Part shown: in pieces, positions 41,968 through 51,710 of the stretch
Position numbering within the stretch: position 1 is the stretch's first letter
Layout: every line of letters starts with the position of its first letter
NCBI GenBank assembly: GCA_016839785.1
Contig: JAEOTQ010000114.1
Location: forward strand, 1-52,303
Source: Candidatus Hodarchaeota archaeon
Lineage (GTDB): Archaea; Asgardarchaeota; Heimdallarchaeia; Hodarchaeales; Hodarchaeaceae
Direction of reading: 5' to 3'
Length of the DNA: 52,303 nt
Notes under the pieces: generated by a model
The model's input: the letters and a program-made list of their open reading frames with translations, nothing else
Told to the model about the DNA's origin: nothing
Database searches by the model: none
Position numbers and translations under genes: made by a program

Positions 41968-42198
41968 TTATTCTACTTTGATTTTGTGCCATTTCTTATT
42001 TGAGGACGAGGGTTGTTTGGTCTTTCTTCGGGTTTTCCCCGTATACTGTCTTTTTTGCTGTTTGAGAAGATTTCTTTGTGTCATTTTACTAATTTTACTT
42101 GTGATCAATTGTAATTCAGAATTATTTGGACGATAAGACTTTAATAACTTCTGAAATTCTAGAAGAAGCGCATTTACCTTTTCTTTATCTACTGCCAT
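41968..42198 (-). CDS. Small basic hypothetical protein, 76 aa
   Basis: A short reading frame with ATG start (MAVDKEKVNALLLEFQKLLKS), a helical N-terminal half and a strongly basic C-terminal half (QKRQYTGKTRRKTKQ). I do not recognise a family. A nucleic-acid or ribosome-binding role would fit its charge, but nothing shows it. It is isolated, transcribed away from the EF-2 gene. Confidence 0.45.
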   Translation of the reverse strand: MAVDKEKVNALLLEFQKLLKSYRPNNSELQLITSKISKMTQRNLLKQQKRQYTGKTRRKTKQPSSSNKKWHKIKVE

Positions 42199-42439
42199 CC
42201 TGTTTTACTATAAAATTTACAAAAAATAAATATTTGGGAATGAATAAACATTCACCTTTGAAATACCGTATCATCCAAATCATTGTTAAAGTAAATATAT
42301 TAATTCTAAAATTTCCTGAATGAAGATCTGCATGCTTTCAGTAGCCGATTTATGAACTATACCGTAAATGAATGCATGATATCGATTAAATTTAATACTA
42401 ACTAATTATTCTATTAGCGTTGTTATGGAGTAATGTCAA

Positions 42440-44875
42440 ATGCCAAAATTTACCATCGAAGAAGCTCAAAAACTTCTCGTTAATCGAGAATTTGTACGAA
42501 ACCTAGGAGTTATCGCTCACATTGACCATGGGAAAAGTACACTCACAGATTCGCTTCTTGCTGCAAGTGGATTGTTAGCAGAAAAAGTAGCTGGAGAAGC
42601 TAGAGCAACAGACACACGAGAAGATGAACAAGAACGTGGGATCACAATTAAAACAACAGGGATCTCTTTAGTCCATGAAATGAAAGATAAAATGTTCCTC
42701 GTGAACCTACAGGATACTCCTGGACACGTTGATTTTTCTGGAGAGGTTACTTCAGCTCTACGGGTTGTAGACGGAGCTCTTGTTGTAGTTGATGCAGTAG
42801 AAGGAGTTATGGTACAAACCGAAGTTGTTACACAACAAGCTCTTGCTGAACGCGTTCGTCCCGTTTTAATCATCAATAAAGTGGATCGATTAATAACTGA
42901 AATGCGGATGAGTCCCGATAATGCGTACGAGCAATTTAAAAAGATTATTAGCGATTTCAATCTACTGATTGAAACTTATGCCCCTCCTGAATTTAAGAAA
43001 ATATGGAGAGTTGATCCTAGACAAGGAACTGTGGCGTTTGGTTCAGCTATCCATCGGTTTGGATTAACAATTCCAGCACTCGCTGAAATCTGGCATGAGA
43101 AAACAGGTCAACCTATAGATAAATTGGTAAAAAATTTATGGATGAAGAATAATTTTGTAAATGGTGTTCTTAAGCCAACTTATGAAATTTATGAAAAAGC
43201 TGAAGAAAACGATACCGAATCGTTAAAAAAGGTCGCAGAGCAACTATCACTACGTTTAGATGAAAGTGTATGGCTTGAACCTCCCAAAAGGATTGCAAAA
43301 GCGTTATTAGAGAAATGGCTACCTGTAGAAAAAGCTGTACTTGATATGGTCATTACATTCTGTCCTTCTCCAATTGAAGCACAGAAATATCGATTTAAAA
43401 GCTTTTGGACTGGTGATCTGGAGTCAATTGAAGGAAAAGGATTAATGAGCTGCGATCCTAATGCTCCAGTTATGATATCAATATCTAAAATGATCCCAGG
43501 AAGAGCAAAACGTATTATTGCAATGGGAAGAGTATTTTCGGGCACTGTAAAAGCAGGACAAAAAATTACTGCCCTTCTTCCAGGTTATAAACCAGGAAGT
43601 AAGGAACGGATGTTCACCACAAATATTCAACAAGTTTCAATGTTGATGGGTGCAAAAGCAGAAAAAGTTGATTTTATTCCAGCAGGAAACATTGTTGCTT
43701 TACAGGGTCTCCGTGGAGCGACGGCCAGTAGCACAATTACAAGTTTAGAGACAACTCTTCCATTTAAAGCTTTGAGCTATGCAGTTGAACCTGTAGTCAC
43801 TATTGCAATTGAAGCTAAATCACCTAGTGAGCTTCCAAAACTTGCAGAGGGATTACAACTTATGGAATTAGTCGATCCTTCTCTTAAAACCAAAGTCAAT
43901 GAAGAAACAGGTGAATTTTTGTTATCTGGAACTGGAGAACTCCACCTAGAAATCGCTGTTAAGGATTTACAGGACTTACAAAATATTCAAGTAACTCAAA
44001 GTGAACCTATCGTAGTGTTCCGAGAATCGGTCTCTGCAGAATCCACTCAGCAAGCTTTAGCAAAATCGCCCAATAAGCATAACCGATTATGGGTTCGTGC
44101 CGCACCATTAGAAGAAGATGTCATTAAAATCATTGAAGCTGGAACTATCCATCAATACACAGATCGAAAAGAAATGGGACAAATTCTGAGAGATCAGGCT
44201 GGATGGGATGCCAAAGTCGGTCGTAAAGTATGGGGTATGGGGCCAGCAGAATCAGATCCAAATTTCTATATTGACGCATCTAAAGGTGTTCAATATCTAC
44301 GTGAAGTAAAGGATTATCTTATTCAAGGTTTTCGTTGGGCTGGTAAAGAAGGTCCTCTATGCGGCGAACCATTTTACGGCATTAAATTCTTATTAGAAGA
44401 TGTTAAGCTTCATGAAGATCCAGTGCATCGAGGAGCGGGCCAAACGATGCCTGTTTCGCGAAGAGCATGTTTTGGTGCCGTTCTATTGGCGTCACCAATA
44501 CTGCTAGAACCTGTTTATAAGGTTCAGGTTCAGGTACCGGAGCAATACCTTGGCAATGTGTATAAAGTTCTTACAAAGCGAAGAGGTAGAGTAATCGATA
44601 CTCAGAAGCGAGAAGGAACACCGTTAAATGTTATCATTGCTGAAGTACCTGTTACTGAATCTTTCGGTATTACTACCGATTTACGTTCCGAGACTTCTGG
44701 GTTCGCTTTTTCCCAAATGGTTTTCGATCACTGGGAAAAAGTACCAGGAAATCCTACAAAGGAAGAAGAACAAGGTGGTGGATTAGCTCGTAAATTTGTA
44801 ATGGAAACACGTAAACGCAAAGGCTTCCACAACCCTAATCCTCCAAAGCCAGAAGATTATTACGATAAACTCTAA
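42440..44875 (+). CDS. fusA: Translation elongation factor 2 (aEF2)
   Basis: The translocation GTPase, 811 residues. G1 is IAHIDHGKST, the switch is QERGITIKTTGISL, G3 is DTPGHVDFSG and G4 is INKVDRL. Domains II to V follow. In domain IV the tip loop reads HEDPVHRGAGQTMP. The histidine at residue 663 is in the position modified to diphthamide in other archaea and eukaryotes, but the next residues are HRGAGQ instead of the usual HRGGGQ. The length exceeds the approximately 730 residues of typical archaeal EF-2; the extra residues are in the region after the G domain and in the C-terminus (a charged tail FHNPNPPKPEDYYDKL). GGAG precedes the ATG. Confidence 0.97.
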   Translation: MPKFTIEEAQKLLVNREFVRNLGVIAHIDHGKSTLTDSLLAASGLLAEKVAGEARATDTREDEQERGITIKTTGISLVHEMKDKMFLVNLQDTPGHVDFSGEVTSALRVVDGALVVVDAVEGVMVQTEVVTQQALAERVRPVLIINKVDRLITEMRMSPDNAYEQFKKIISDFNLLIETYAPPEFKKIWRVDPRQGTVAFGSAIHRFGLTIPALAEIWHEKTGQPIDKLVKNLWMKNNFVNGVLKPTYEIYEKAEENDTESLKKVAEQLSLRLDESVWLEPPKRIAKALLEKWLPVEKAVLDMVITFCPSPIEAQKYRFKSFWTGDLESIEGKGLMSCDPNAPVMISISKMIPGRAKRIIAMGRVFSGTVKAGQKITALLPGYKPGSKERMFTTNIQQVSMLMGAKAEKVDFIPAGNIVALQGLRGATASSTITSLETTLPFKALSYAVEPVVTIAIEAKSPSELPKLAEGLQLMELVDPSLKTKVNEETGEFLLSGTGELHLEIAVKDLQDLQNIQVTQSEPIVVFRESVSAESTQQALAKSPNKHNRLWVRAAPLEEDVIKIIEAGTIHQYTDRKEMGQILRDQAGWDAKVGRKVWGMGPAESDPNFYIDASKGVQYLREVKDYLIQGFRWAGKEGPLCGEPFYGIKFLLEDVKLHEDPVHRGAGQTMPVSRRACFGAVLLASPILLEPVYKVQVQVPEQYLGNVYKVLTKRRGRVIDTQKREGTPLNVIIAEVPVTESFGITTDLRSETSGFAFSQMVFDHWEKVPGNPTKEEEQGGGLARKFVMETRKRKGFHNPNPPKPEDYYDKL

Positions 44876-44894
44876 TTTTTATGGGTTTATTCTC

Positions 44895-44902
44895 TTTTTT
44901 TT
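44895..44902 (+). terminator. T-tract terminator after EF-2
   Basis: A run of eight T, 20 bases after the EF-2 stop and followed by further T-rich sequence. This is the usual archaeal intrinsic termination signal. Confidence 0.6.
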
Positions 44903-44996
44903 CTAATTTTATTCTTTCTGGGTGGAATAGAACCTTTTTTTCATGATAAGATTCTCTCAAGGAATATAAGAGAGATTATATCACTAAAAAAGAATA

Positions 44997-45071
44997 CGGA
45001 TCCGGAGGGATTTGAACCCACGACATTCTGCTCCGAAGGCAGACGCTCTATCCATGCTGAGCCACGGATCC
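44997..45071 (-). tRNA. tRNA-Arg (TCG)
   Basis: On the minus strand the acceptor stem GGATCCG pairs with CGGATCC. The anticodon stem TCTGC/GCAGA encloses CTTCGGA, giving anticodon TCG. The T-arm is GTGGGTTCAAATCCCTC (one weak pair). No intron. Length 75 bases with discriminator G. Confidence 0.95.
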
Positions 45072-45409
45072 ATATAATTTATTTATGGGACTTCTGTTAA
45101 AGGTTATTTCTAGCGTGGATTACGAAACAATTAGATGATTAATAAGAATTTATTGGAAACTCGTTTCAAGGGATAATCTCGCATGTATTGTTATATTTGG
45201 GATAATCAAAATCCTTCTCCACAATACCTACTACTGAGATTGCATTTTCTTGTCAAAGAAAGAAAGTAAAGCATTATTAATACCTAATTTAGTTTCTGAG
45301 GATTGCTTCTGGCAAGAATAGGTTTTCCTTCCCAGTGGGAGAATAGAAGTCCAAATATATCGCTTTTACTAAGTAATTTTCTGGAATGAGTTGCTGCGCA
45401 AAATATTTT
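45072..45409. other. 338-base intergenic region, no gene recognised
   Basis: Between tRNA-Arg and eS26. I see no coding frame with recognisable content and no tRNA-like fold. AT-rich sequence next to the tRNA probably holds its promoter; the rest is unassigned. Confidence 0.4.
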
Positions 45410-45685
45410 TTACGTTGATTTCCGGTCAGATGCGGATCGAATTTTCACTTGATGTCGGTGAATTGCGCAGGAAACACAGAAATATCGGACATATGGCACG
45501 CGAGCGATTTGAGTACCTGCTTGACGCAGTTCCTTCGCAATGGTGAAATCAACTAAGTTTTTATAGCTTGTCTTACGCTTGGCCTTATCTCTTGGGACTA
45601 ATCGTCCACATGAAGAGCATTGAACTTTACCTAAGTTGCCTTTCCCGCCTTTACTTCGGCCACCAGATTTTCGTTTTTTACCCAT
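45410..45685 (-). CDS. rps26e: Ribosomal protein eS26
   Basis: A 91-residue small-subunit ribosomal protein. It starts MGKKRKSGGRSKGGKGNLGK, has the zinc cysteines CSSCGRLVPRDKAK and FCVSCAIHRH, and is missing nothing essential. I start it at the ATG at 45685, preceded by AGGTGTAC; the open frame extends to 45799, but the added residues do not resemble the family and would overlap the next gene. The protein is absent from many archaea but present in Asgard lineages and eukaryotes. Confidence 0.93.
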   Translation of the reverse strand: MGKKRKSGGRSKGGKGNLGKVQCSSCGRLVPRDKAKRKTSYKNLVDFTIAKELRQAGTQIARVPYVRYFCVSCAIHRHQVKIRSASDRKST

Positions 45686-45761
45686 TACGAGTACACCTTT
45701 AATAAATGAAGATACGGTAAAAGAATTGACTAAATTGAATATTATCTTCGAATTCATGTTT

Positions 45762-46433
45762 TTAGGAGCTGTTTTTAATCTCTCCCATGACTGGAGCAAC
45801 AGTTTTCTTTGTTACGAAGAGGGCCAAATTTTCTAAATTTAGATGATAGGATTGATCCAAATCAAAAAAAGAAGAAATTTGGGGAAATTCCCCATCTATG
45901 TACGCATGAACACTTCTCCTTACAAGATCTAGTTGTTTAAAATATTCATCTGAATACCGTTGAAATTTTGTTAAGAGTTCATTAGTCAGGAGAACGAATG
46001 GGGCTTCCTTATCGGAGGAAAGTATTTTCTTGGACATTAACTCGTATAAATGTTCCTGATTTTTACCGTTCAAAAGAAAAAGAAGAAATCCAGGCATCGG
46101 TAATAGAAATAAAATCATAATCGATGAAAATGACCCAAATTGTAGATCGAATTGTGATAAAGATTCATTTGAGATGATTAATGCTGAGATTATTAAGTTC
46201 AGTGAGGCAACAAGTGTTGCTTGAAAGGATCCTCTTCCAATCCAATACAACTTGCCTGAATATTGATGAATAGGGTCTCTGTTTGTAAAACTGATACCTT
46301 TGAAGCTTAAAATTGCATAGAATATAATAGTCCACGGTAATAAACATAAGAGTAAGAGGTAACTATCAAAGAAACCAAGAGCGAAAATGAATAAAAAATT
46401 GAGAAGAGAGAGGATGAAAAAAAGAGAGGGCAC
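45762..46433 (-). CDS. Membrane protein with four helices and cytoplasmic C-terminal region
   Basis: A 223-residue protein beginning with GTG. Hydrophobic helices lie at about residues 3-22, 24-44, 70-88 and 103-121. After residue 122 the protein is soluble and helical, with lysine- and glutamate-containing stretches (ELLTKFQRYSDEYFKQLDLVR). I recognise no family. It lies between the Roadblock gene and eS26 on the same strand, with small gaps, and may be functionally tied to the Roadblock protein. Confidence 0.55.
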   Translation of the reverse strand: MPSLFFILSLLNFLFIFALGFFDSYLLLLCLLPWTIIFYAILSFKGISFTNRDPIHQYSGKLYWIGRGSFQATLVASLNLIISALIISNESLSQFDLQFGSFSSIMILFLLPMPGFLLFLLNGKNQEHLYELMSKKILSSDKEAPFVLLTNELLTKFQRYSDEYFKQLDLVRRSVHAYIDGEFPQISSFFDLDQSYHLNLENLALFVTKKTVAPVMGEIKNSS

Positions 46434-46467
46434 AGAAATTGCATTCCTGTTACTTAATTCTTTTTGA

Positions 46468-46902
46468 TCAGCTCAGAAGATCTTTTAATTCTGAAACAAG
46501 ACTAGAAATATCCTTTTCCTCTTCTTTGAATATTTCAGGTATTTTATGACTGTAACGTCGTAGAACACGAATGGCTAGTCCTAGAGAGTGGGCTTCATTT
46601 GATGCACCAATTAAAATAAAGTCCTCTGCTGAACTTAATACTGTGTAACCCTTTTCTCCACGAACTAAGACTTCCCATAATTGTCCATGATCCATTCTGT
46701 CAACTACCATCCCACCTGTAGAAAGAACTGCAGCTGAAAGGGCGGAGAATAAATCAGGATCAGCATCTTTTTCTGAAAAGAATGCAACACTCATTCCAGT
46801 ACGAGTAACTAGTGCTAACGCTTCTAAATCAGCATAACGTACGATTTCTTGTAATAATTTGATCAATTTCTTTTTTTGCTCAACTGTAAGCGCAAAGGCC
46901 AT
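46468..46902 (-). CDS. Roadblock/LC7-domain protein
   Basis: A 144-residue protein whose first 115 residues form a Roadblock/LC7 fold. Recognisable segments are DLEALALVTRTGMSVAFFSE, LFSALSAAVLSTGGMVVDRMD and EVLVRGEKGYTVLSSAEDFILIG. A charged C-terminal helix follows. In eukaryotes such domains act in dynein and Ragulator complexes that regulate small GTPases. Asgard archaea encode many of them together with Ras-like GTPases, but none is encoded nearby. The start has a strong AAGGTGATA. Confidence 0.9.
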   Translation of the reverse strand: MAFALTVEQKKKLIKLLQEIVRYADLEALALVTRTGMSVAFFSEKDADPDLFSALSAAVLSTGGMVVDRMDHGQLWEVLVRGEKGYTVLSSAEDFILIGASNEAHSLGLAIRVLRRYSHKIPEIFKEEEKDISSLVSELKDLLS

Positions 46903-47208
46903 TTTATCACCTTCAGAAAGGTTCTCACAATTTCTATTATTGCTTTTTGATATAAGATAAGATTTTAGATTGAAATAATTGTCATTACGACAAATATGTT
47001 CTAATTAGGTAATTATCATCGGGTAATGATTTAAACCTTACCAAACCTCGAATCAGTGGAAAATAATTTTCATTATTCTTTATTCAGGGATATTAATTCT
47101 GAGCTCAACATAGTCTTGGTATAAATTCCATTAAATTGTTAAATCATCTAATTGGTATTATATATGTGAATTAGAACGAATTAGTCTTACTATTCAGAGA
47201 GAATCAGA
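46903..47208. other. 306-base divergent spacer with putative promoters
   Basis: It separates the Roadblock gene from the PfkB-like gene. TATTATATATG at 47156-47166 is a good TATA-box candidate for the plus-strand gene, 43-53 bases before its ATG. On the minus strand a TATA-like CTTATATC lies near 46955 for the Roadblock gene. No gene is recognised. Confidence 0.45.
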
Positions 47209-48198
47209 ATGGATACCTCATGTGAAAAAGTTATTCTTGGTTTATTTGTTCTAGACAGAATAATTACTTCAGATTTAGAAAAAACTGAGCTAAACGCTAC
47301 TGAAAACACTGATCTGTCGCTTGGAGGTCCTCCCACATTTATGATGTTTATATCTGACATTTTAAGTCAAATTTTACCTGTTATGGAGCAACCTGTTCTT
47401 TATTCATATGTATCGAAACAAACAAAAGATTTTTTGTGTAAGTTATTGAGATATAATCAGAGAAAAACGCAATTGGTTCCACATCCTAAAAGCCCAAAAT
47501 TCATTCTAGACTATTCTCAATCAACCACTGAAAGGAAATTGAAACTGTTTGATCCTCCAGAAGAATTTAATTATGATTCTTTTACTTGGCAATTTGAGAA
47601 ACCTCCAATATTGATAATTAGTTCAGTTTATCAAGAGTTTAATTCTTCTGAAACCTTCTTTTTTCTTCGAAATAAAGGTAGCTTTTTAGCTTTTGACCCT
47701 CAAGGTTGTTTCAGAAAGATTTCATCAGAAGGAAAGATAAAATATTCTGAATGGTTCTCTCATGATATCTTATCACAACTCGATTGTATTAAACTTTCTC
47801 AAAGTGAAGCTTTACTTCTAGGATTTGGTTCAGATCTAATAGAAATTATTAGGAAATTGTTGGATATTGCACCTAGATATGTGATAATTACTAGAGGTGG
47901 GGAAGGGGCACTCCTAGGGGTGAGAAAGAATTCAATTAAAAAAGAAGAAATATTCTCCGTTCCAGCATATCCCGTAGATAAGGTAATAAAAGAAACTGGG
48001 GCCGGAGATGTTTTTCTATATGTTTTTATAAGTTTCTTGCAACTACTTGGAGATGAATTGGAAGCAATCGCATATGCTACCAGTTTAGCATCATTAATGG
48101 TTGAATATGGACTTGAAATAGAAAAATATTCATTATACACTATCAAATATAGACAAAAAATGATTCATTTAAAAATTAGGAATATTATTCCTGATTAA
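47209..48198 (+). CDS. Divergent PfkB-family sugar kinase-like protein
   Basis: A 329-residue protein of the ribokinase/PfkB fold. The C-terminal signature VIKETGAGDVFLYVF contains the G-A-G-D catalytic base (Asp in GAGD). VIITRGGEGALLG is the typical preceding strand, and SLGGPPTFM the N-terminal substrate glycine pair. The middle is divergent. Such kinases phosphorylate sugars, nucleosides or inositol compounds; the substrate cannot be named. The ATG has AGAGAGAAT upstream. Confidence 0.8.
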   Translation: MDTSCEKVILGLFVLDRIITSDLEKTELNATENTDLSLGGPPTFMMFISDILSQILPVMEQPVLYSYVSKQTKDFLCKLLRYNQRKTQLVPHPKSPKFILDYSQSTTERKLKLFDPPEEFNYDSFTWQFEKPPILIISSVYQEFNSSETFFFLRNKGSFLAFDPQGCFRKISSEGKIKYSEWFSHDILSQLDCIKLSQSEALLLGFGSDLIEIIRKLLDIAPRYVIITRGGEGALLGVRKNSIKKEEIFSVPAYPVDKVIKETGAGDVFLYVFISFLQLLGDELEAIAYATSLASLMVEYGLEIEKYSLYTIKYRQKMIHLKIRNIIPD

Positions 48199-48252
48199 AT
48201 GAGGAATGAAATAATTAGGTTATTCCTCTACATACAGAGAATATCTTAAAGT

Positions 48253-48471
48253 TTAATCAACTTTTATATAAAGGATATTATTCCCCCGAAGAAATGCTCG
48301 TCCATATCGCTTAGTTATTTTACCATCCTCCATTTCAGAACAGTTCTCGAGTATTAAGTTCATATATTGGTCAGTAATTTTCAATCGTCCTGTATAGGAC
48401 TGATTACTTTTAAGTGTAACAGTGATAGATTTACCAATTGATTTTTCTAATGTTTGTAATGGATTGGACAT
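48253..48471 (-). CDS. LSm (Sm-like archaeal) RNA-binding protein
   Basis: A 72-residue Sm-fold protein. The Sm1 motif includes ITVTLKSNQSYTGRLKITDQYMNLIL and Sm2 is GRAFLRGNNILYI. Archaeal LSm proteins form heptameric rings that bind U-rich RNA. It converges on the PfkB-like gene and precedes the DUF460 gene by 100 bases. Confidence 0.95.
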   Translation of the reverse strand: MSNPLQTLEKSIGKSITVTLKSNQSYTGRLKITDQYMNLILENCSEMEDGKITKRYGRAFLRGNNILYIKVD

Positions 48472-48570
48472 AATATTGGTTCCTCAAAATTTGAATATAG
48501 TGAGAATAAGATCAAATTCTTCTCATTTTGATCAATTCTAAAAATGTTTCTTCACCTCTTCTGAGGTACT

Positions 48571-50775
48571 TCATTCTTCTTCTGAAAAATGTTCGTGATA
48601 AATTTCTGAATCGGAAGCTTGATACATAGCAATATATTCTTCTTTGAAGTCATTCAGTAAATGTTCGATACTAAATTCATCCATACGAATGTTTTTTGAA
48701 GAAACTTTCTTTTTAATGAGCAAAGACATACGTTTTCTTCTCAATTGCTCCTGTAGCTGTAATTCCTGTTTCCGAATCTCTTCTTTTACCGAAATATCAG
48801 TTAGGTATAGTTCATCGTAAACCCAAATTTCCAATACAGGAGTCACAGGATTTAGATCTCTAGCAGAATATTCACTCATAGTAAGTACAAGGCAAGGAAC
48901 ACAGTAGTCAGTAAAAACTTGTAGAGCTTGATCAGAAAATTTTGGGCGATCCTCTGGAATAATCACTCCGCGTATTCCAAAATCAATAAGCTTAAATGCT
49001 GTTTGCGCACCCCCGCCGCTAGGGTCTAACACTAGCACGATATCTCCCTCATGTAAACCATAATTGATGTTGGTATCCCGAATTGCCGAATCTGAAAATG
49101 ATTTTAGGGGTTTAAGAGGAAATTCATGACCTTGAACCCAAAAATTCTTGATTTCTTTTAATTTTTTTATCTCTAATCGATGTTTCTTAACCATCTGCTT
49201 AAATAATCTATTTTCCTCTTTTATTTGACCCACTTCTCTCTCGACAACATCTGTAACTTTCTTACGAGTTTGTTTCGAATTTCTTACTTTTGCCTTCTCA
49301 AGTGTATTATTAATTCTCTTTAATTCGAGAGAGTGCTCTCGTGATTGGTTACGCCAATATTTTACTTCTTGGTCAAGTTTGTCCATTTCCTCTGACATTG
49401 TTTCAAATTTGGCCTGCCACTGGATATTTTCATTTTTCAAAGAATTGATCAAATGTTTAAAATCAGTTTCTTTTATTTCAGTGACGAATGAGTCTTCTCT
49501 TCCATGTATTAAGGAAATGGCATTGGTTATACTATTGCCTGCAAGGACTAATCTCTGTATCTCAGAAAGAAAGGGGATAAGTGAAGGATTTGATTCCTCG
49601 ATTGCCCTCCTAACTTTTTGAAACTGAGGTTTGAGGAGGTTATACCCTTTTAAAGCTCCAAATAAGGCATCTCGTTCGTGGGAGTTCAAATGGCCATAAT
49701 TGACTGTTAAATCCGAATAATCATGTAAGTAATTTCTTTTTTGGGCTGCTGTAGCTAGTACAGAGGGAGTTAACAATTTAGCCCCTGTAATTTTCGCTAC
49801 TCGTTCGACCATGGCAGGCGCTGGAATAACATCTGCAGCAACACAGCTCACTTTTCCATATTGGGTAGAAATACGAATAATCTCGGAAATTCCACATTCT
49901 CGTTTAGAACCTAAATAAAGTACATTTCCACGATTACAATCCAGAATCGCAATTCCTGTTGTTGTCCCTGGATCTAAGCCCAGAATAACATTTTTCAGAG
50001 ATTTAGCTGAAGGTGCAATTGCAACATCAAGTGGTCTAAAATCCAAAGTTGACTTAGTGATCCTTTGAAGAATAACTCTGACTAAATCTGTATTAAGATG
50101 TTTAATCTTCATTTGAACGGAAGATATTAGTTCATTTTCTAATTGAATAAGATAAACACGTTTTTGTGGGTATTTAAATACATCCCACTTGAGATTCTGT
50201 TCCTTGAGGATCACTTCTACTTCTTTTGAGGCCTGTTGCACAGATGTACGACTGATACGTTCATATCGAGGTGCTGACCAACCCCCTTTTCCAGGAGATT
50301 TTTTTCTCGTTATTCGGATCTTGATTTCTTCTTCAAATGCCTCAATGATATGACCAACTCGTTTCAGACATAATCTAGCTGCTACCTCTGCAGCTTCCAT
50401 CGCTGATAATTTTTTTGAGTTATAGGAGAAACTTAAAGTTTTTCTGAGATTATGTTTTGTAATGAGATGTGGTAACTTTTCCATTCCAGTACGTGGATTA
50501 CCAGTTACTTGTACTAATAGTGAAGTTGGAGGTATTAGTTCGAGTAATCTAATTATTCCTTGTGCATTCGGGGCCAACTCAAATATATTGTCTATTGCAA
50601 TATAATCTGGTTTAATATCTGTAATTTTCTTCAACAATTGCCTTTTGTTAAGTTTAGTGTGTTTTTCGAGATGATCTTCATATATTACAACTAATGAATA
50701 CACCCGTGACGTCTTTTTCCCTCTTTCCTTAAATGCTAATACATCTATCCCGAATATAATCAACGGACTCTTCAT
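48571..50775 (-). CDS. DUF460 protein with RNase H-like domain and coiled coil
   Basis: A 734-residue protein of the archaeal DUF460 family. The N-terminal domain (IIFGIDVLAF and IAIDNIFE) and a central RNase H/RuvC-like domain with LGLDPGTTTGIAILD, which carries acidic residues like those of Holliday-junction resolvases, are followed by HERDALFGALKGYNLL. A long coiled coil (about residues 445-545) and a C-terminal alpha/beta domain with VLDPSGGGAQTAF complete it. A nucleic-acid processing role is likely, not proven. It lies next to the Rio2 gene on the same strand. Confidence 0.85.
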   Translation of the reverse strand: MKSPLIIFGIDVLAFKERGKKTSRVYSLVVIYEDHLEKHTKLNKRQLLKKITDIKPDYIAIDNIFELAPNAQGIIRLLELIPPTSLLVQVTGNPRTGMEKLPHLITKHNLRKTLSFSYNSKKLSAMEAAEVAARLCLKRVGHIIEAFEEEIKIRITRKKSPGKGGWSAPRYERISRTSVQQASKEVEVILKEQNLKWDVFKYPQKRVYLIQLENELISSVQMKIKHLNTDLVRVILQRITKSTLDFRPLDVAIAPSAKSLKNVILGLDPGTTTGIAILDCNRGNVLYLGSKRECGISEIIRISTQYGKVSCVAADVIPAPAMVERVAKITGAKLLTPSVLATAAQKRNYLHDYSDLTVNYGHLNSHERDALFGALKGYNLLKPQFQKVRRAIEESNPSLIPFLSEIQRLVLAGNSITNAISLIHGREDSFVTEIKETDFKHLINSLKNENIQWQAKFETMSEEMDKLDQEVKYWRNQSREHSLELKRINNTLEKAKVRNSKQTRKKVTDVVEREVGQIKEENRLFKQMVKKHRLEIKKLKEIKNFWVQGHEFPLKPLKSFSDSAIRDTNINYGLHEGDIVLVLDPSGGGAQTAFKLIDFGIRGVIIPEDRPKFSDQALQVFTDYCVPCLVLTMSEYSARDLNPVTPVLEIWVYDELYLTDISVKEEIRKQELQLQEQLRRKRMSLLIKKKVSSKNIRMDEFSIEHLLNDFKEEYIAMYQASDSEIYHEHFSEEE

Positions 50776-50801
50776 AATCAGTATACCAATCTTCTATACT
50801 A

Positions 50802-51710
50802 TTAATCCAACATTTTAAGAATTTCAGATATCTCATAATGAATTTTAACCATGAACTTCTTCTCAAAGAAATTCATAATATTCTGACAATCTCGGGTTAG
50901 GATTTCTACTGCTCGAGGTTCATTTGTATCCAAATATTGAGGCCAGTCTATTAGGACTGGAAAATCATCTTCATTTAGACGAATATTATATTCACTTAAA
51001 TCGCCATGAATATATCCATGTTGGACGCACTTTTTCACTTCTTGCACAATGTTCTGGAAAAGAATGGCGATTTCTTCTTCACCCCCAAAATCACTCCTTT
51101 TTATTCGAAAGAGATCCTGTCCCAGAATAATTTCCATCATTATCAAGTGTCGATTCTGAGCTATCGGTTTTGGAACACTAACTCCGTTCGTATATAGGGC
51201 ATTTAAGGCATTATATTCTCTTTCAGCTGATAATCGACTTTGATATAACGGTGAAAGGTGCCTTTTCTCTGCAATAAAAGTTCTACTTCTTCTTGTTGCA
51301 CGAAAATCTAATTTGCCTAGTCTATGAATTTTAATAAGAAATTCTTCTCCATGATCATTCATACCAAGATGAACATTACTTTCCTTTCCAGCACCAATTT
51401 CAGGTCCTAGCTGAGCTAGCACATTCTTTTCGACTAAAGCTTTCAAGCCTAAAGCGTCATATCCTATGAATGTTAATGCTGCTCCTAAATAATGTTTTTG
51501 GGCAAGGTAGATTAATTTCATTTTTCTAAGTCGTTTTAATGTAATCTCGATTTTTTTTGTATTGTACTTTGTAAATCTAACAATCTCTTCAATAGGAACA
51601 AATTCATGTTTAGCCATAAGAATTTCAATTACTGACAGTAGTCGAAAATCTAATCTATTAAGTTCTAGAAATGACTTAGTAATTGATAAAGGGCTCATGA
51701 TAGTATCCAT
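50802..51710 (-). CDS. rio2: Rio2-type protein kinase
   Basis: An atypical serine kinase involved in small-subunit ribosome maturation. It starts with an N-terminal winged helix (FVPIEEIVRFTKYNTKKIEITLKRL). The P-loop is IGAGKESNVHLG, the catalytic loop HGDLSEYNI and the metal-binding loop LIDWPQ. It is about 300 residues. The start is uncertain: ATGs at 51710 and 51698 and a TTG at 51737 are in frame, and no strong ribosome-binding site decides between them. Confidence 0.92.
   Translation of the reverse strand: MDTIMSPLSITKSFLELNRLDFRLLSVIEILMAKHEFVPIEEIVRFTKYNTKKIEITLKRLRKMKLIYLAQKHYLGAALTFIGYDALGLKALVEKNVLAQLGPEIGAGKESNVHLGMNDHGEEFLIKIHRLGKLDFRATRRSRTFIAEKRHLSPLYQSRLSAEREYNALNALYTNGVSVPKPIAQNRHLIMMEIILGQDLFRIKRSDFGGEEEIAILFQNIVQEVKKCVQHGYIHGDLSEYNIRLNEDDFPVLIDWPQYLDTNEPRAVEILTRDCQNIMNFFEKKFMVKIHYEISEILKMLD

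Noticed and set aside
45686-45799. N-terminal extension of eS26
   Set aside because: The added residues do not resemble the family, overlap the upstream gene, and a good ribosome-binding site lies before the ATG at 45685.
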